Positions 15,199-22,323 of a DNA stretch of 23,454 nt are shown in pieces. The notes beneath the pieces are model-generated. The model was not told where the DNA came from. It ran no database searches and saw only the letters and a program-made list of their open reading frames with translations. Positions within the stretch are counted from its first letter, which is position 1; the number at the start of each line of letters is the position of its first letter. Where the stretch lies: contig JAFCZV010000071.1 of NCBI GenBank assembly GCA_019314155.1, positions 1 through 23,454 of the forward strand. Reading direction: 5' to 3'. The position numbers were made by a program, and so were the translations under genes. The DNA is from Deltaproteobacteria bacterium (GTDB lineage Bacteria; Desulfobacterota; Desulfobacteria; Desulfobacterales; UBA11574).

Positions 15199-15654
15199 CT
15201 ATAGGGGCTTTTGTTTTTTAATCCGTTCCCTCTGCTCCATCAAACGATCCAGCCATTGGTTGTCATCCTTGAAATAGATTTCCCCAAGACGATTAAATTC
15301 AGCTGCCTGGGCAATGTTCCCTTTCATGAGCCAGGCCTCGGACAGATAATAATAGTTCATGCCGCCGGCTGGGTTTAGATTGAGCGCCTGCTCGAGTATT
15401 CCGATGGCATCATCCGGCTGGCCACGTTCCAAAAACATCCGCCCCTGATCGGTCAGCTGCAACGCTGCGAGGGCACGGGGGCTTGGTTTTTCCTGTATCG
15501 TCTCCGTTTTTTCGGTTTCCCGGGGCTCACCCGGGTGTTCTGCCGGCAACGGCGTTAAAACAGCCGGCGCACACCCTGCAAAGACCCATCCCAACCCCAG
15601 GAGACAAAAAAAAAAAAACGATTTAGAACGTATTGATAAAACCTTTGAGTTCAT
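15199..15654 (-). CDS. TPR-containing lipoprotein
   Basis: A 151-aa predicted lipoprotein. The signal peptide (residues 1-27) has a basic start, a run of four Phe, a hydrophobic core and the lipobox FAGC, with Cys28 as the lipidated residue. After a Pro/Glu-rich linker come two TPR-like helical pairs (about 60-93 and 98-130: DQGRMFLERGQPDDAIGILEQALNLNP, then NYYYLSEAWLMKGNIAQAAEFNRLGE). Small TPR lipoproteins often support envelope complexes. Its start overlaps the end of the PBP1b gene by 32 bp, and AAGGA precedes the ATG, so the two are coupled and the lipoprotein may assist PBP1b. A run of 13 T in the signal-peptide region is a slippage-prone site. Confidence 0.8.
   Translation of the reverse strand: MNSKVLSIRSKSFFFFCLLGLGWVFAGCAPAVLTPLPAEHPGEPRETEKTETIQEKPSPRALAALQLTDQGRMFLERGQPDDAIGILEQALNLNPAGGMNYYYLSEAWLMKGNIAQAAEFNRLGEIYFKDDNQWLDRLMEQRERIKKQKPL
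15606..15618 (-). repeat. Homopolymer T13 (coding strand) in lipoprotein signal peptide
   Basis: Thirteen consecutive A on the plus strand encode the Phe run of the lipoprotein signal peptide. It lies just beyond the PBP1b stop codon, so slippage would change only the lipoprotein frame. Confidence 0.85.
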
Positions 15655-17950
15655 CGATTATCCTTCCAATTTGACTTTCACTTGCGTGGATTTGACACGT
15701 GTCTGAAGGAACATGGCCGGCCAGAAAATATTCTTCCACCGGATGGGGACATCTATTTTTCAAAGCCAGTTGTCCGCTCTCGGAACAGACAATATCTTGA
15801 ACCACCCCGGGAGGCATTTTGAACCAATCCCCGGATACATATTGAGGCAAGGCATTCATGAGATTGGCCCAGATGGGCAAAGCGGCTCCGGCGCCTGAAG
15901 CGAATATGGAATCATTGTTATCAAACCCCACCCATATCAAAGCCAAGATGTCCGGTGTGTATCCGACAAACCAAGCGTCTCTATAATCGTTTGTGGTACC
16001 GGTCTTTCCGCCAACCGGAAAAGATATTCCCATGGCTCTCATTGAACCGGCGGTTCCCGTCTCCACGACACTCCGCAATAAAGAGCTCATAATAAAGGCT
16101 TTTGCAGGCGTTATAACCTGTCTGATGCTCATATGCCTTCGTTCCAGAATCTTCCCGTTCTCATCCAAAACATCTTTCAAGGACAACGGATACGGCAGCA
16201 CCCCATCAGCAGCAAAAACACAATACGCACGGGACAGTTCCAAGGGAATCACCTCAAAGGACCCCAGGGCAATGGATGGATATGGTTTTAGAGGTGTCGA
16301 AAATTCGAACTGTTTCGCGGTACTGACAATCTTATCAAGACCAACCTTCATGGCCAGATCGACGGTTGCCAGATTTATGGATTCTGCCAATGATTGTCTT
16401 ACACTCACACGCCTGGCCGTCATTTCCGCATAATTCCGGGGACGCCATTCCTTTCCATCGACTTCGTAGGTTGTCGGTTCATTGGAAAGAATGGAGGCCG
16501 GAGTTAATTTATCCAATCCACTCAAATACACAAACGGTTTGAATGCACTTCCGGGCTGCCGCCGTGCCTGGGTAATTCGATTGAACTGGGTCAAACTGTA
16601 ATCGCGCCCACCCACCATGGCCAGGATGTAGCCTGTTTTGGGTTGCATGACGACGAGAGCCCCTTGGAGTCTTTTTTTGGGGTCTTTGCGACCTAGTGCA
16701 GGGTTCGATCTTTCCAGTCGCTCCAGACCCCGCTTCAATGCTTTTTCCGCAGCCATTTGAACCTGTGTATCCAATGTCGTATAAATGGAAAGTCCAAGAC
16801 TCGACAGATCTTCGGGAGAATAGAGCACCTTGAGCTGTTCGGACAGATAATCCATAAAATACGGCGCAATTTTACCGTAGGACTCATAGCCGACCGTTTT
16901 TATCGGCAACGGCAACACGGTCTTCAGTTCTTTATCTGAAATCCATCCTTTCCCGTGCATGGCATTCAGCACCATGTTTCTCCTTTTCCGACATCGTTCT
17001 TTATGGATATACGGAGAATAATAGTTAGGCCCCCTGATAAGTCCGGCGATGGTTGCAGCTTCATTCAGAGAAAGGTCCATCACGGATTTCCCGAAATAGA
17101 AAAAGGATGCTTCACCGATGCCGGATACGGCTACCGACGCTTTCTGCCCCAGATAGATTTCATTCAAATAAATTTCGAGTATTTCGTTTTTCTCATACAT
17201 CGTTTCTATGGTAAGAGACATAAAAAGTTCTTTTAACTTGCGGATAAAGCTTCTTTTCGGGGTCAGAAAATAGTTTTTAGCCAATTGCTGGGTAATGGTC
17301 GATCCGCCTTGACGTATGGAAGCATGACGCAAGTTGGTATACATCGCCCTTAAAATCCCCCTTGGATCCAGGCCCTTATGCTGGTAAAATCGGCTGTCCT
17401 CTATGGCCAGCACAGCGTCGATGACATGCTGGGAGACCTGATCGATGGAGACGAGCCGCCGCTGTTCACGATCCTGGCCAAAGAACAGCATCACCTCCTC
17501 CGGCTCGAGCTCTAAAATCGGTATCGGCTTACCCGTATTTAAATGGGTAATCGATTCTATCCGGTTTCCCGTAAAGCGAATGCGAACCGGGACGCCTTCT
17601 CTGTGTCTGGAGAGCAGGGTTAAATCATGGAGAAAAAGCTTCACCACCGATGCCGACGTATACAGCTCACCTTTGTTCTGCGGATTACGGGCAAATTGCC
17701 GGTACCCCAGACGATGAAGTTTTTCGATGAAAAGTGTACGATTTATGTGTTGCCCGGGATACAGGAGGGTGGTATCGGAAAATACTTTCGACGGGATATG
17801 CCATCGCCGACCTGAAAATCGTTGGTCGATCTGGGATGAAAGGTGCCAGCAATATAAAAGTATGCCTCCGCCCAAGAGAGCGGCAAGTGGCAGCAACCAC
17901 TTAAACAATCGTTTTAAGACAACTCCTATGGATCGTTTCTTCTTTGTCAT
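15623..17950 (-). CDS. mrcB: Class A penicillin-binding protein 1b-type (transglycosylase/transpeptidase)
   Basis: A 775-aa bifunctional peptidoglycan synthase anchored in the inner membrane by one helix (about 14-35). A UB2H-like region (about 55-150: HIPSKVFSDTTLLYPGQHIN, LHRLGYR) marks the PBP1b subtype. The GT51 domain follows with EDSRFYQHKGLDPRG (catalytic Glu184), QGGSTITQQLAKN (214-226) and the IYLNEIYLG motif. The transpeptidase domain has SxxK at Ser468 (GSAFKPF), SxN at 524-526 (AESINLA) and KTGT at 649-652. All active-site motifs are intact. The C-terminal tail holds four cysteines. In E. coli PBP1b is activated by the lipoprotein LpoB; here a TPR lipoprotein gene overlaps the 3' end. 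The start has a weak ribosome site. Confidence 0.94.
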   Translation of the reverse strand: MTKKKRSIGVVLKRLFKWLLPLAALLGGGILLYCWHLSSQIDQRFSGRRWHIPSKVFSDTTLLYPGQHINRTLFIEKLHRLGYRQFARNPQNKGELYTSASVVKLFLHDLTLLSRHREGVPVRIRFTGNRIESITHLNTGKPIPILELEPEEVMLFFGQDREQRRLVSIDQVSQHVIDAVLAIEDSRFYQHKGLDPRGILRAMYTNLRHASIRQGGSTITQQLAKNYFLTPKRSFIRKLKELFMSLTIETMYEKNEILEIYLNEIYLGQKASVAVSGIGEASFFYFGKSVMDLSLNEAATIAGLIRGPNYYSPYIHKERCRKRRNMVLNAMHGKGWISDKELKTVLPLPIKTVGYESYGKIAPYFMDYLSEQLKVLYSPEDLSSLGLSIYTTLDTQVQMAAEKALKRGLERLERSNPALGRKDPKKRLQGALVVMQPKTGYILAMVGGRDYSLTQFNRITQARRQPGSAFKPFVYLSGLDKLTPASILSNEPTTYEVDGKEWRPRNYAEMTARRVSVRQSLAESINLATVDLAMKVGLDKIVSTAKQFEFSTPLKPYPSIALGSFEVIPLELSRAYCVFAADGVLPYPLSLKDVLDENGKILERRHMSIRQVITPAKAFIMSSLLRSVVETGTAGSMRAMGISFPVGGKTGTTNDYRDAWFVGYTPDILALIWVGFDNNDSIFASGAGAALPIWANLMNALPQYVSGDWFKMPPGVVQDIVCSESGQLALKNRCPHPVEEYFLAGHVPSDTCQIHASESQIGRIIDELKGFINTF

Positions 17951-18010
17951 CTTCGCGGATAACGCCGAACAGCGTATCGATTCGATTCGGGTATTGGACC
18001 ATCGCCAACA

Positions 18011-18349
18011 TCAAGCCTTCAAATAAACGCCTTTATCTATGGATTTGATTTGTCCTTTCTTTTTACCCTTATATACGATATTTGCGATCTTTTTTGCATC
18101 GTATCCGGTTATCTCTTGTATCCGGGTGACGGTAACCCCTTTTCGGTAGCGGTAAATAACTCCCATCACGGTATCAAAAGCTGTTTTTGTACCGGTTTTC
18201 TTTGCTGCTGAAACTTTTTTTTCTTTTGGTTTCTGTTTGGCCTTCTGTGTTCCGATCTTGTCGACCGCCTTCATCAGGGCTTCTGTCTTTTTCATGAGTG
18301 CCGTGAGTTCTTTGTTAACCGCCTTCAGATCTTTTTTCAGATTTTTCAT
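18011..18349 (-). CDS. Lysine-rich winged-helix DNA-binding-like protein
   Basis: A 112-aa basic protein. The N-terminal half (residues 1-40, MKNLKKDLKAVNKELTALMK) is a predicted coiled coil. A Lys/Ala linker follows (KAKQKPKEKKVSAAKKTGTK), resembling histone H1 tails. The C-terminal domain (about 56-112, FDTVMGVIYRYRKGVTVTRI, GYDAKKIANIVYKGKKKGQI) looks like a winged helix. ATG 18349 is preceded by GAGGGGGTAGCGGGA; the frame opens at 18415 but that part overlaps the previous gene's end. It lies 29 bp after the IHF-like gene, so the two likely form one transcript. A nucleoid-associated role is inference from composition and context. Confidence 0.7.
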   Translation of the reverse strand: MKNLKKDLKAVNKELTALMKKTEALMKAVDKIGTQKAKQKPKEKKVSAAKKTGTKTAFDTVMGVIYRYRKGVTVTRIQEITGYDAKKIANIVYKGKKKGQIKSIDKGVYLKA

Positions 18350-18378
18350 TCCCGCTACCCCCTCTTTATTATTATTTC

Positions 18379-18654
18379 TTAATTGTCGACTCTCTCTTTT
18401 AGCTCTTTTCCGCACTTGAAAAACGGAAGGCGCTTGGCCTGAATTTTAACCGGTTCTCCCGTTTTGGGATTCCTGCCTGTATATGGTTTGTACTGTTTGA
18501 CAAAAAACGAGCATAGACCACGAAGTTCTACCCTGCCACCCTTGGCCATAGCCTTTGATATTTCGTTAAAGAATACGTCGACAACCTCCACAGCTTCGAT
18601 TTTTGTTAACCCTGATGTTTCTTTAAGCGCCTCAACAAGCCCCAATTTATTCAT
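18379..18654 (-). CDS. IHF/HU-family DNA-binding protein (IHF-beta-like)
   Basis: A 91-aa nucleoid protein. The N-terminal helical body (NKLGLVEALKETSGLTKIEA, VVDVFFNEISKAMAKGG) is followed by RVELRGLCSFFVKQYKPYTG and RNPKTGEPVKI, the DNA-bending arm with its intercalating proline. The C-terminus LPFFKCGKELKERV resembles IHF-beta (VPHFKPGKELRDRV). Two signature positions differ: GFGSF is GLCSF, and FKPGKEL is FKCGKEL, both introducing cysteines. ATG 18654 has GGAGG 6 nt upstream; the frame opens at 18864 but the extra 70 residues are not family-like. It lies between the SH3 gene and the lysine-rich winged-helix gene. Confidence 0.88.
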   Translation of the reverse strand: MNKLGLVEALKETSGLTKIEAVEVVDVFFNEISKAMAKGGRVELRGLCSFFVKQYKPYTGRNPKTGEPVKIQAKRLPFFKCGKELKERVDN

Positions 18655-18773
18655 CCATGACCTCCATTTGATCGGGTTGAAGATTCCCTGAAAACCGGTT
18701 GAAACTGGATTTCCGCGTTGTACCGACACACGGCGGGAGATCTTAGGTTGTAGGAATTTTATCCATTTTAGTT

Positions 18774-19436
18774 TTAAAGCAGTGATGAACGCCGTCGTTG
18801 CCGTTTTGTACTGAAACCAATGATGAAGCCCAATATAAGTACACCCGCTCCGCTTAAAAACCATTTAATATTTTTATTCCATAGAAGTTTTGTTAGATCC
18901 TCTTCATATTTATTTGCTTTTTGGGTCTGTTCCGCCAGTTTTGCACTCATTTTTTTATATTTTGATTGAAGATCGAGAAATTCAGCAGACGCTTTTTTCA
19001 GTGTCTCATGGGATGTATTCAGGGCTTGAAGTCTTTTTTTTGTGGCTGCGAGATCGTTACCGAAAGCTTTGTTTTCCGCTTTTAATGTCTTACTTTCTTC
19101 CAAAAGCAATGCGTCTCGAGCCGAAAGTGCCTTGTGTTTGTTCTTTAATATTTCCAATGCGATTCTGCTGGGCACTTTATTCGTAAGGAAACGGCTGACA
19201 ACCCATCCTTCCTTGCCTTTGTCCAACCGAACCTGCGTCCATTCTTCGCCGGGCTTTAGGACCTTAACTTTTTGGCCGATATTCAGCAGGGCGATTATTT
19301 TTCGATCCTTTGCCGGTCCTGTCCGCAGTGTTATTTTCATTTTGTCATTAATATACTTTGTTTCAGCCATTACTGCCGTGGAAAATAAAACCAGACAAAT
19401 TCCGACAATTCCGAATTTTTTAACAATCGGTTTCAT
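18774..19436 (-). CDS. SH3-domain, coiled-coil, C-terminally anchored protein (TIGR04211-like)
   Basis: A 220-aa envelope protein. A signal peptide (about residues 1-25, ending VMAETK) precedes a bacterial SH3 domain (about 27-88: ITLRTGPAKDRKIIALLNIG, EEWTQVRLDKGKEGWV). A long coiled coil (about 95-185) follows, then one transmembrane helix (about 193-210, WFLSGAGVLILGFIIGF) and a basic tail KRQRRRSS. This domain order matches the TIGR04211 'SH3 and anchor' family. The SH3 domain would sit in the periplasm, probably near peptidoglycan. ATG 19436 has GGAG about 9 nt upstream; a GTG three codons earlier is too close to it. It is first of three same-strand genes, but 119 bp separate it from the IHF-like gene. 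Confidence 0.85.
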   Translation of the reverse strand: MKPIVKKFGIVGICLVLFSTAVMAETKYINDKMKITLRTGPAKDRKIIALLNIGQKVKVLKPGEEWTQVRLDKGKEGWVVSRFLTNKVPSRIALEILKNKHKALSARDALLLEESKTLKAENKAFGNDLAATKKRLQALNTSHETLKKASAEFLDLQSKYKKMSAKLAEQTQKANKYEEDLTKLLWNKNIKWFLSGAGVLILGFIIGFSTKRQRRRSSLL

Positions 19437-19907
19437 GGGTGTCACGCTCCAGAAAAATAAATATCCGGGTTCAGAAGGCCCGGCTTTGGATTACCCCTGG
19501 AAGGGTGTGATTAACATCTCATTACACGTGGTTGGAAGGCTGGAATATTGGAATATTGGGTCGAAAATAGGAACGTTGCCCAATTTGGTAATATCAAAAT
19601 GCCCAAGTGTCTTATGAAGTCGGCGGCAGTCCGCAACCCATCATTCCATCACTCCATCATTCCATCATTCCATCACTCCATCATTCCATTATTCCCGTCG
19701 AATAACTTACTGGCATAGCCAATTGTTTCTGATTCCCGCAATGCGGGACAGGCATGGCCCATCGGAGATCCCGCATCGCGGGGGAGGACCAGGTTTTTAT
19801 CAACCAAATAAAAATGAATCATAACCAGAGAGGAAAGTCAATAATCATTTCGTTTTCGGGAAGTTACGAAACCGTCTATCCATTTTCACCCCAAATGAGA
19901 TCTGCCT
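19437..19907. repeat. Intergenic region with 8-bp minisatellite and palindromes
   Basis: No gene is visible in this 471-bp gap. At 19639-19694 seven tandem 8-bp units of CAT(C/T)A(T/C)TC occur. At 19541-19560 two units of the related TGGAATAT lie in the opposite orientation, so the two arrays can pair as a stem around a 75-bp loop. Two similar small palindromes follow: TCCCGC-AAT-GCGGGA (19734-19748) and CCCGC-ATC-GCGGG (19770-19782). The remainder up to the kinase stop is A+T-rich with nothing recognised; no clear terminator for the kinase gene is seen. Confidence 0.7.
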
Positions 19908-21602
19908 TCAGGTACTATCATGGGTCGATTTGCTCGATCTGTTCAAAACCTCCCTTATCTTTTTTGAAAGATCTTCCATGCTAAAGGGTTTTTGAATAAA
20001 GCCTTCACAGCCCCGTTTTAAGATTTCCGTTGCTTCCCCGTTAACACTGTAGCCACTCGAAAGAAGAACCTTGACTTTGGGATCGATCCTTTTAATCTGG
20101 TCAAAAACTTCACCGCCGCCCATATTGGGCATCACCATGTCCAGAATAAGCATGTCTATTGTATGGTTTTGCTCCTTGAATATCCTGATCGCGTCTCTGC
20201 CGCTTTTTGCTTCGATCACCGTGTATCCAAGCTTTCCAAGCAACTGAACACCGACATCGATGACCAGCGCTTCGTCATCCACAAGCAGGATGGTTTCGTT
20301 TCCCTTCATGATTCGCCCGGAAATTTTTGAAGTTTTTCGGATCGGTTTTTCGGAAGCCGGAAGATAAATATTAAAGATGGCGCCCTGCCCTTTTTTAGAT
20401 TCAACATCGATATATCCGCCGTGCCCCTTTATAATTCCATATACGGATGCCAGCCCAAGTCCGGAACCCTGGCCCAATTCCTTGGTGGTGAAAAACGGTT
20501 CAAAAATACGATCCATGGTTTTCTGATCCATGCCCATGCCGGTATCTTTGACTTTCAACAAAATATAGTCGCCGGATTTAGGTTTATAGGGTTTATCTCC
20601 AATGTCTTCGTGGGTGACATTCATGGTTTTCAGGAAAAGATCTCCACCGCGGGGCATAGCATCGGCAGAATTGATAAAAAGATTCATGAGAACTTGCTGA
20701 ATCTGTGCCCCATCTGCCATTACAGAGGATAGATCTTCGGCAAGCTCCTTATAAATCACGATATCCTTTCGGGTTCTGCCAAATGTCACAGAGCTCTCTT
20801 TTACGAGTTGGTTTAGACTTATGGGCCGAACTTCGTATTTACCTTTTCTTGCGTATCCAAGAAGCTGACTGGTCAGTTTAGAACCGCTTTGAATCAGTTT
20901 TTCAATATTTTTTAATTTTTCGTAATACGGACTCTCTGTTCCAATATCATATAAAATCAAAGAAATATTTCCCAGCATCCCCATCATCAGATTGTTAAAA
21001 TCATGGGCAATACCTCCGGCCAGCGTTCCAATGGCTTCCATCCGTTCGATGTACTGCAGCTGAGCCTCAAGCCTTTTTTTCTCCGAGATGTCCCGAAGAA
21101 TCAGCAGTATGCCGATGGGGTTCCCCTCATGATCATTATAACGCGAGGCACTGATGCTTACATCCAACAAACGTCCGTCTTTTGTGTAGCGTTTTGTCTC
21201 CAAACCCTGGCATGGGGTTCCGTTCTCAACAAGATCTCTGATAATGGCCATGGTGGATTCGCTTTCGGATTGTGGAACAAACGGCATGCGCTTCCCTTCC
21301 ATCTCCTCCAGGGCCCATCCGAATATTTTCGTGAATGCGGGACTAATATATACGGTTCTGCCTTTGAGATCATAAGTGGAGATGGCATCTGCTGACGAGT
21401 GAAGAAGAGAACGATAAATCTGTTCCGCACGCTTGGCTTTCGAATAAATCCTTTTGTTCTTGTCCTCACTTTCTCTCAGTGCTTTTTCCGTTTGATTTCG
21501 AAGGGCGATCTCTTCTTGCAAGGCTGTGTTCATGGAGGAAAGGACTTTTACTTCCATCTTTTCTGCAAAATAAATGGCACAAAGGGCTAAAAAACCTGCC
21601 AA
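19908..21602 (-). CDS. Hybrid PAS sensor histidine kinase/response regulator, N-terminus frameshifted
   Basis: The open part is 564 aa. It starts in the middle of a hydrophobic segment, then has a short coiled coil (about 22-60), one PAS domain (about 62-173) and a histidine-kinase core. The phospho-acceptor is His200 in GTLAGGIAHDFNNLM. The ATP-binding domain shows NLFINSADAM (N box), DTGMGM and a GQGSGLGLASVYGIIKGHGG G box. The receiver domain at the C-terminus has an acidic pair (LLVDDE), phospho-Asp in MLILDMVMPN and the FIQKPF lysine. All catalytic motifs are intact. The frame has a stop just before the TTG at 21602, and the missing membrane start lies in another frame directly upstream, so full-length sensing is probably lost unless translation restarts. 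Confidence 0.85.
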   Translation of the reverse strand: MAGFLALCAIYFAEKMEVKVLSSMNTALQEEIALRNQTEKALRESEDKNKRIYSKAKRAEQIYRSLLHSSADAISTYDLKGRTVYISPAFTKIFGWALEEMEGKRMPFVPQSESESTMAIIRDLVENGTPCQGLETKRYTKDGRLLDVSISASRYNDHEGNPIGILLILRDISEKKRLEAQLQYIERMEAIGTLAGGIAHDFNNLMMGMLGNISLILYDIGTESPYYEKLKNIEKLIQSGSKLTSQLLGYARKGKYEVRPISLNQLVKESSVTFGRTRKDIVIYKELAEDLSSVMADGAQIQQVLMNLFINSADAMPRGGDLFLKTMNVTHEDIGDKPYKPKSGDYILLKVKDTGMGMDQKTMDRIFEPFFTTKELGQGSGLGLASVYGIIKGHGGYIDVESKKGQGAIFNIYLPASEKPIRKTSKISGRIMKGNETILLVDDEALVIDVGVQLLGKLGYTVIEAKSGRDAIRIFKEQNHTIDMLILDMVMPNMGGGEVFDQIKRIDPKVKVLLSSGYSVNGEATEILKRGCEGFIQKPFSMEDLSKKIREVLNRSSKSTHDST

Positions 21603-21699
21603 TTAGGGAGATGGTATTCCACTCCGTGTATGCGCCGAAAACGAAGAATAATATCGCCAGGGTAAAGAGGTATATGCTTGCAAATCTTATCTTTCTCAT
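21603..21699 (-). pseudogene. Displaced N-terminus of the hybrid histidine kinase
   Basis: From ATG 21699, preceded by GGGGTGG, the frame reads RKIRFASIYLFTLAILFFVF, then GAYTEWNTISLI, one transmembrane helix and the start of a second. It then drifts into a shifted frame that ends at 21466. Removing one T at about 21600-21602 joins NTISL to MAGFLALCAIYFAEKM in frame, completing a second transmembrane helix. The simplest reading is a 1-nt insertion in a two-helix membrane kinase; a sequencing error is possible. Confidence 0.7.
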
Positions 21700-21713
21700 C
21701 AAAACCACCCCAT

Positions 21714-22079
21714 TGTAACGCTGTTACGTCGTACGTGTTCAGGGGGTGCGCTCCCCCGCTTTACTCCGGCGTCTACGTGTCTGGTCATTTCAATAACTTA
21801 GCAGCGGTGGCATTCCTGCCCCCTCCGCGTTCTCCCGCGAAAAGCATGCGGGAGCCGCGGTCTCCCCCACTGCTAAGTCATTGAAATGACGAAGCCACTC
21901 CGCCAATATAAGCCACTCCGCCAACCCGCCTGCCATGCAAGCTCGCCCGCCAGCCAAGCCCGCCCGGGCATTCGCCTGAGGCGAAGCCCATGGCGGACGG
22001 GCAAGGCGAGGCGGCCTGGGGCACGAGCGGGCAGGTATCGTTACACGGGAAAGCACACCCCCTGAACACGTACGTTACA
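21714..22079. mobile_element. Nested inverted-repeat, MITE-like element
   Basis: Terminal arms GTACGTGTTCAGGGGGTG (21731-21748) and its perfect 18-bp complement (22056-22073) enclose about 310 bp. Inside, a second arm pair (21784-21804 and 21870-21890) matches at 20 of 21 positions, and within that a third pair, CTCCCGC/GCGGGAG (21832-21838, 21848-21854). The right half holds a direct repeat of AGCCACTCCGCCAA (18-bp period, from 21893) and further GC-rich palindromes such as TTCGCC-TGA-GGCGAA. Both outer edges carry TGTAAC-type ends. No transposase frame is inside. It sits about 15 bp upstream of the kinase start codon. Confidence 0.65.
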
Positions 22080-22323
22080 TCTTACCTTATGATTTTCGGG
22101 GCTGCCGTTGTATATCACCGTGTAATTTTTATTTTTTTTCGATCATTTGAAGACATTTATAGCAGATTCCAAAACGAAATCAATATATTTTAGAACTTCT
22201 TTTTTTTAAAAGATACTCCTTGACATCAATTATTTATGATAGGTAAAAATAAAATCGTGCCAGAACCGGCGTTCACGCCATTGGGATTTTAAACTCCGGA
22301 AAGGATGAAACCAAAGCCCGAAT
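22080..22323 (+). promoter_or_regulatory. Upstream region of DUF1343 gene with possible promoter
   Basis: An A+T-rich leader without a gene. A perfect -35 hexamer TTGACA occurs at 22220-22225; the best -10 at usable spacing is a poor TAAAAA (22244-22249), so a promoter is possible but weakly supported. A 14-codon open frame from the ATG at 22305 (after GGAAAGG) overlaps the DUF1343 start in another frame and ends at 22349; it may be a translated leader that couples initiation, or chance. Confidence 0.3.

Noticed and set aside
19639..19694. Repeat array considered as a CRISPR
   Set aside because: Units are 8 bp and contiguous without spacers, and there are no cas genes nearby.
22249..22264. 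TGGCACGATTTTATTT on the minus strand as a third sigma-54 promoter
   Set aside because: The -24 half matches but the essential GC of the -12 half is absent.
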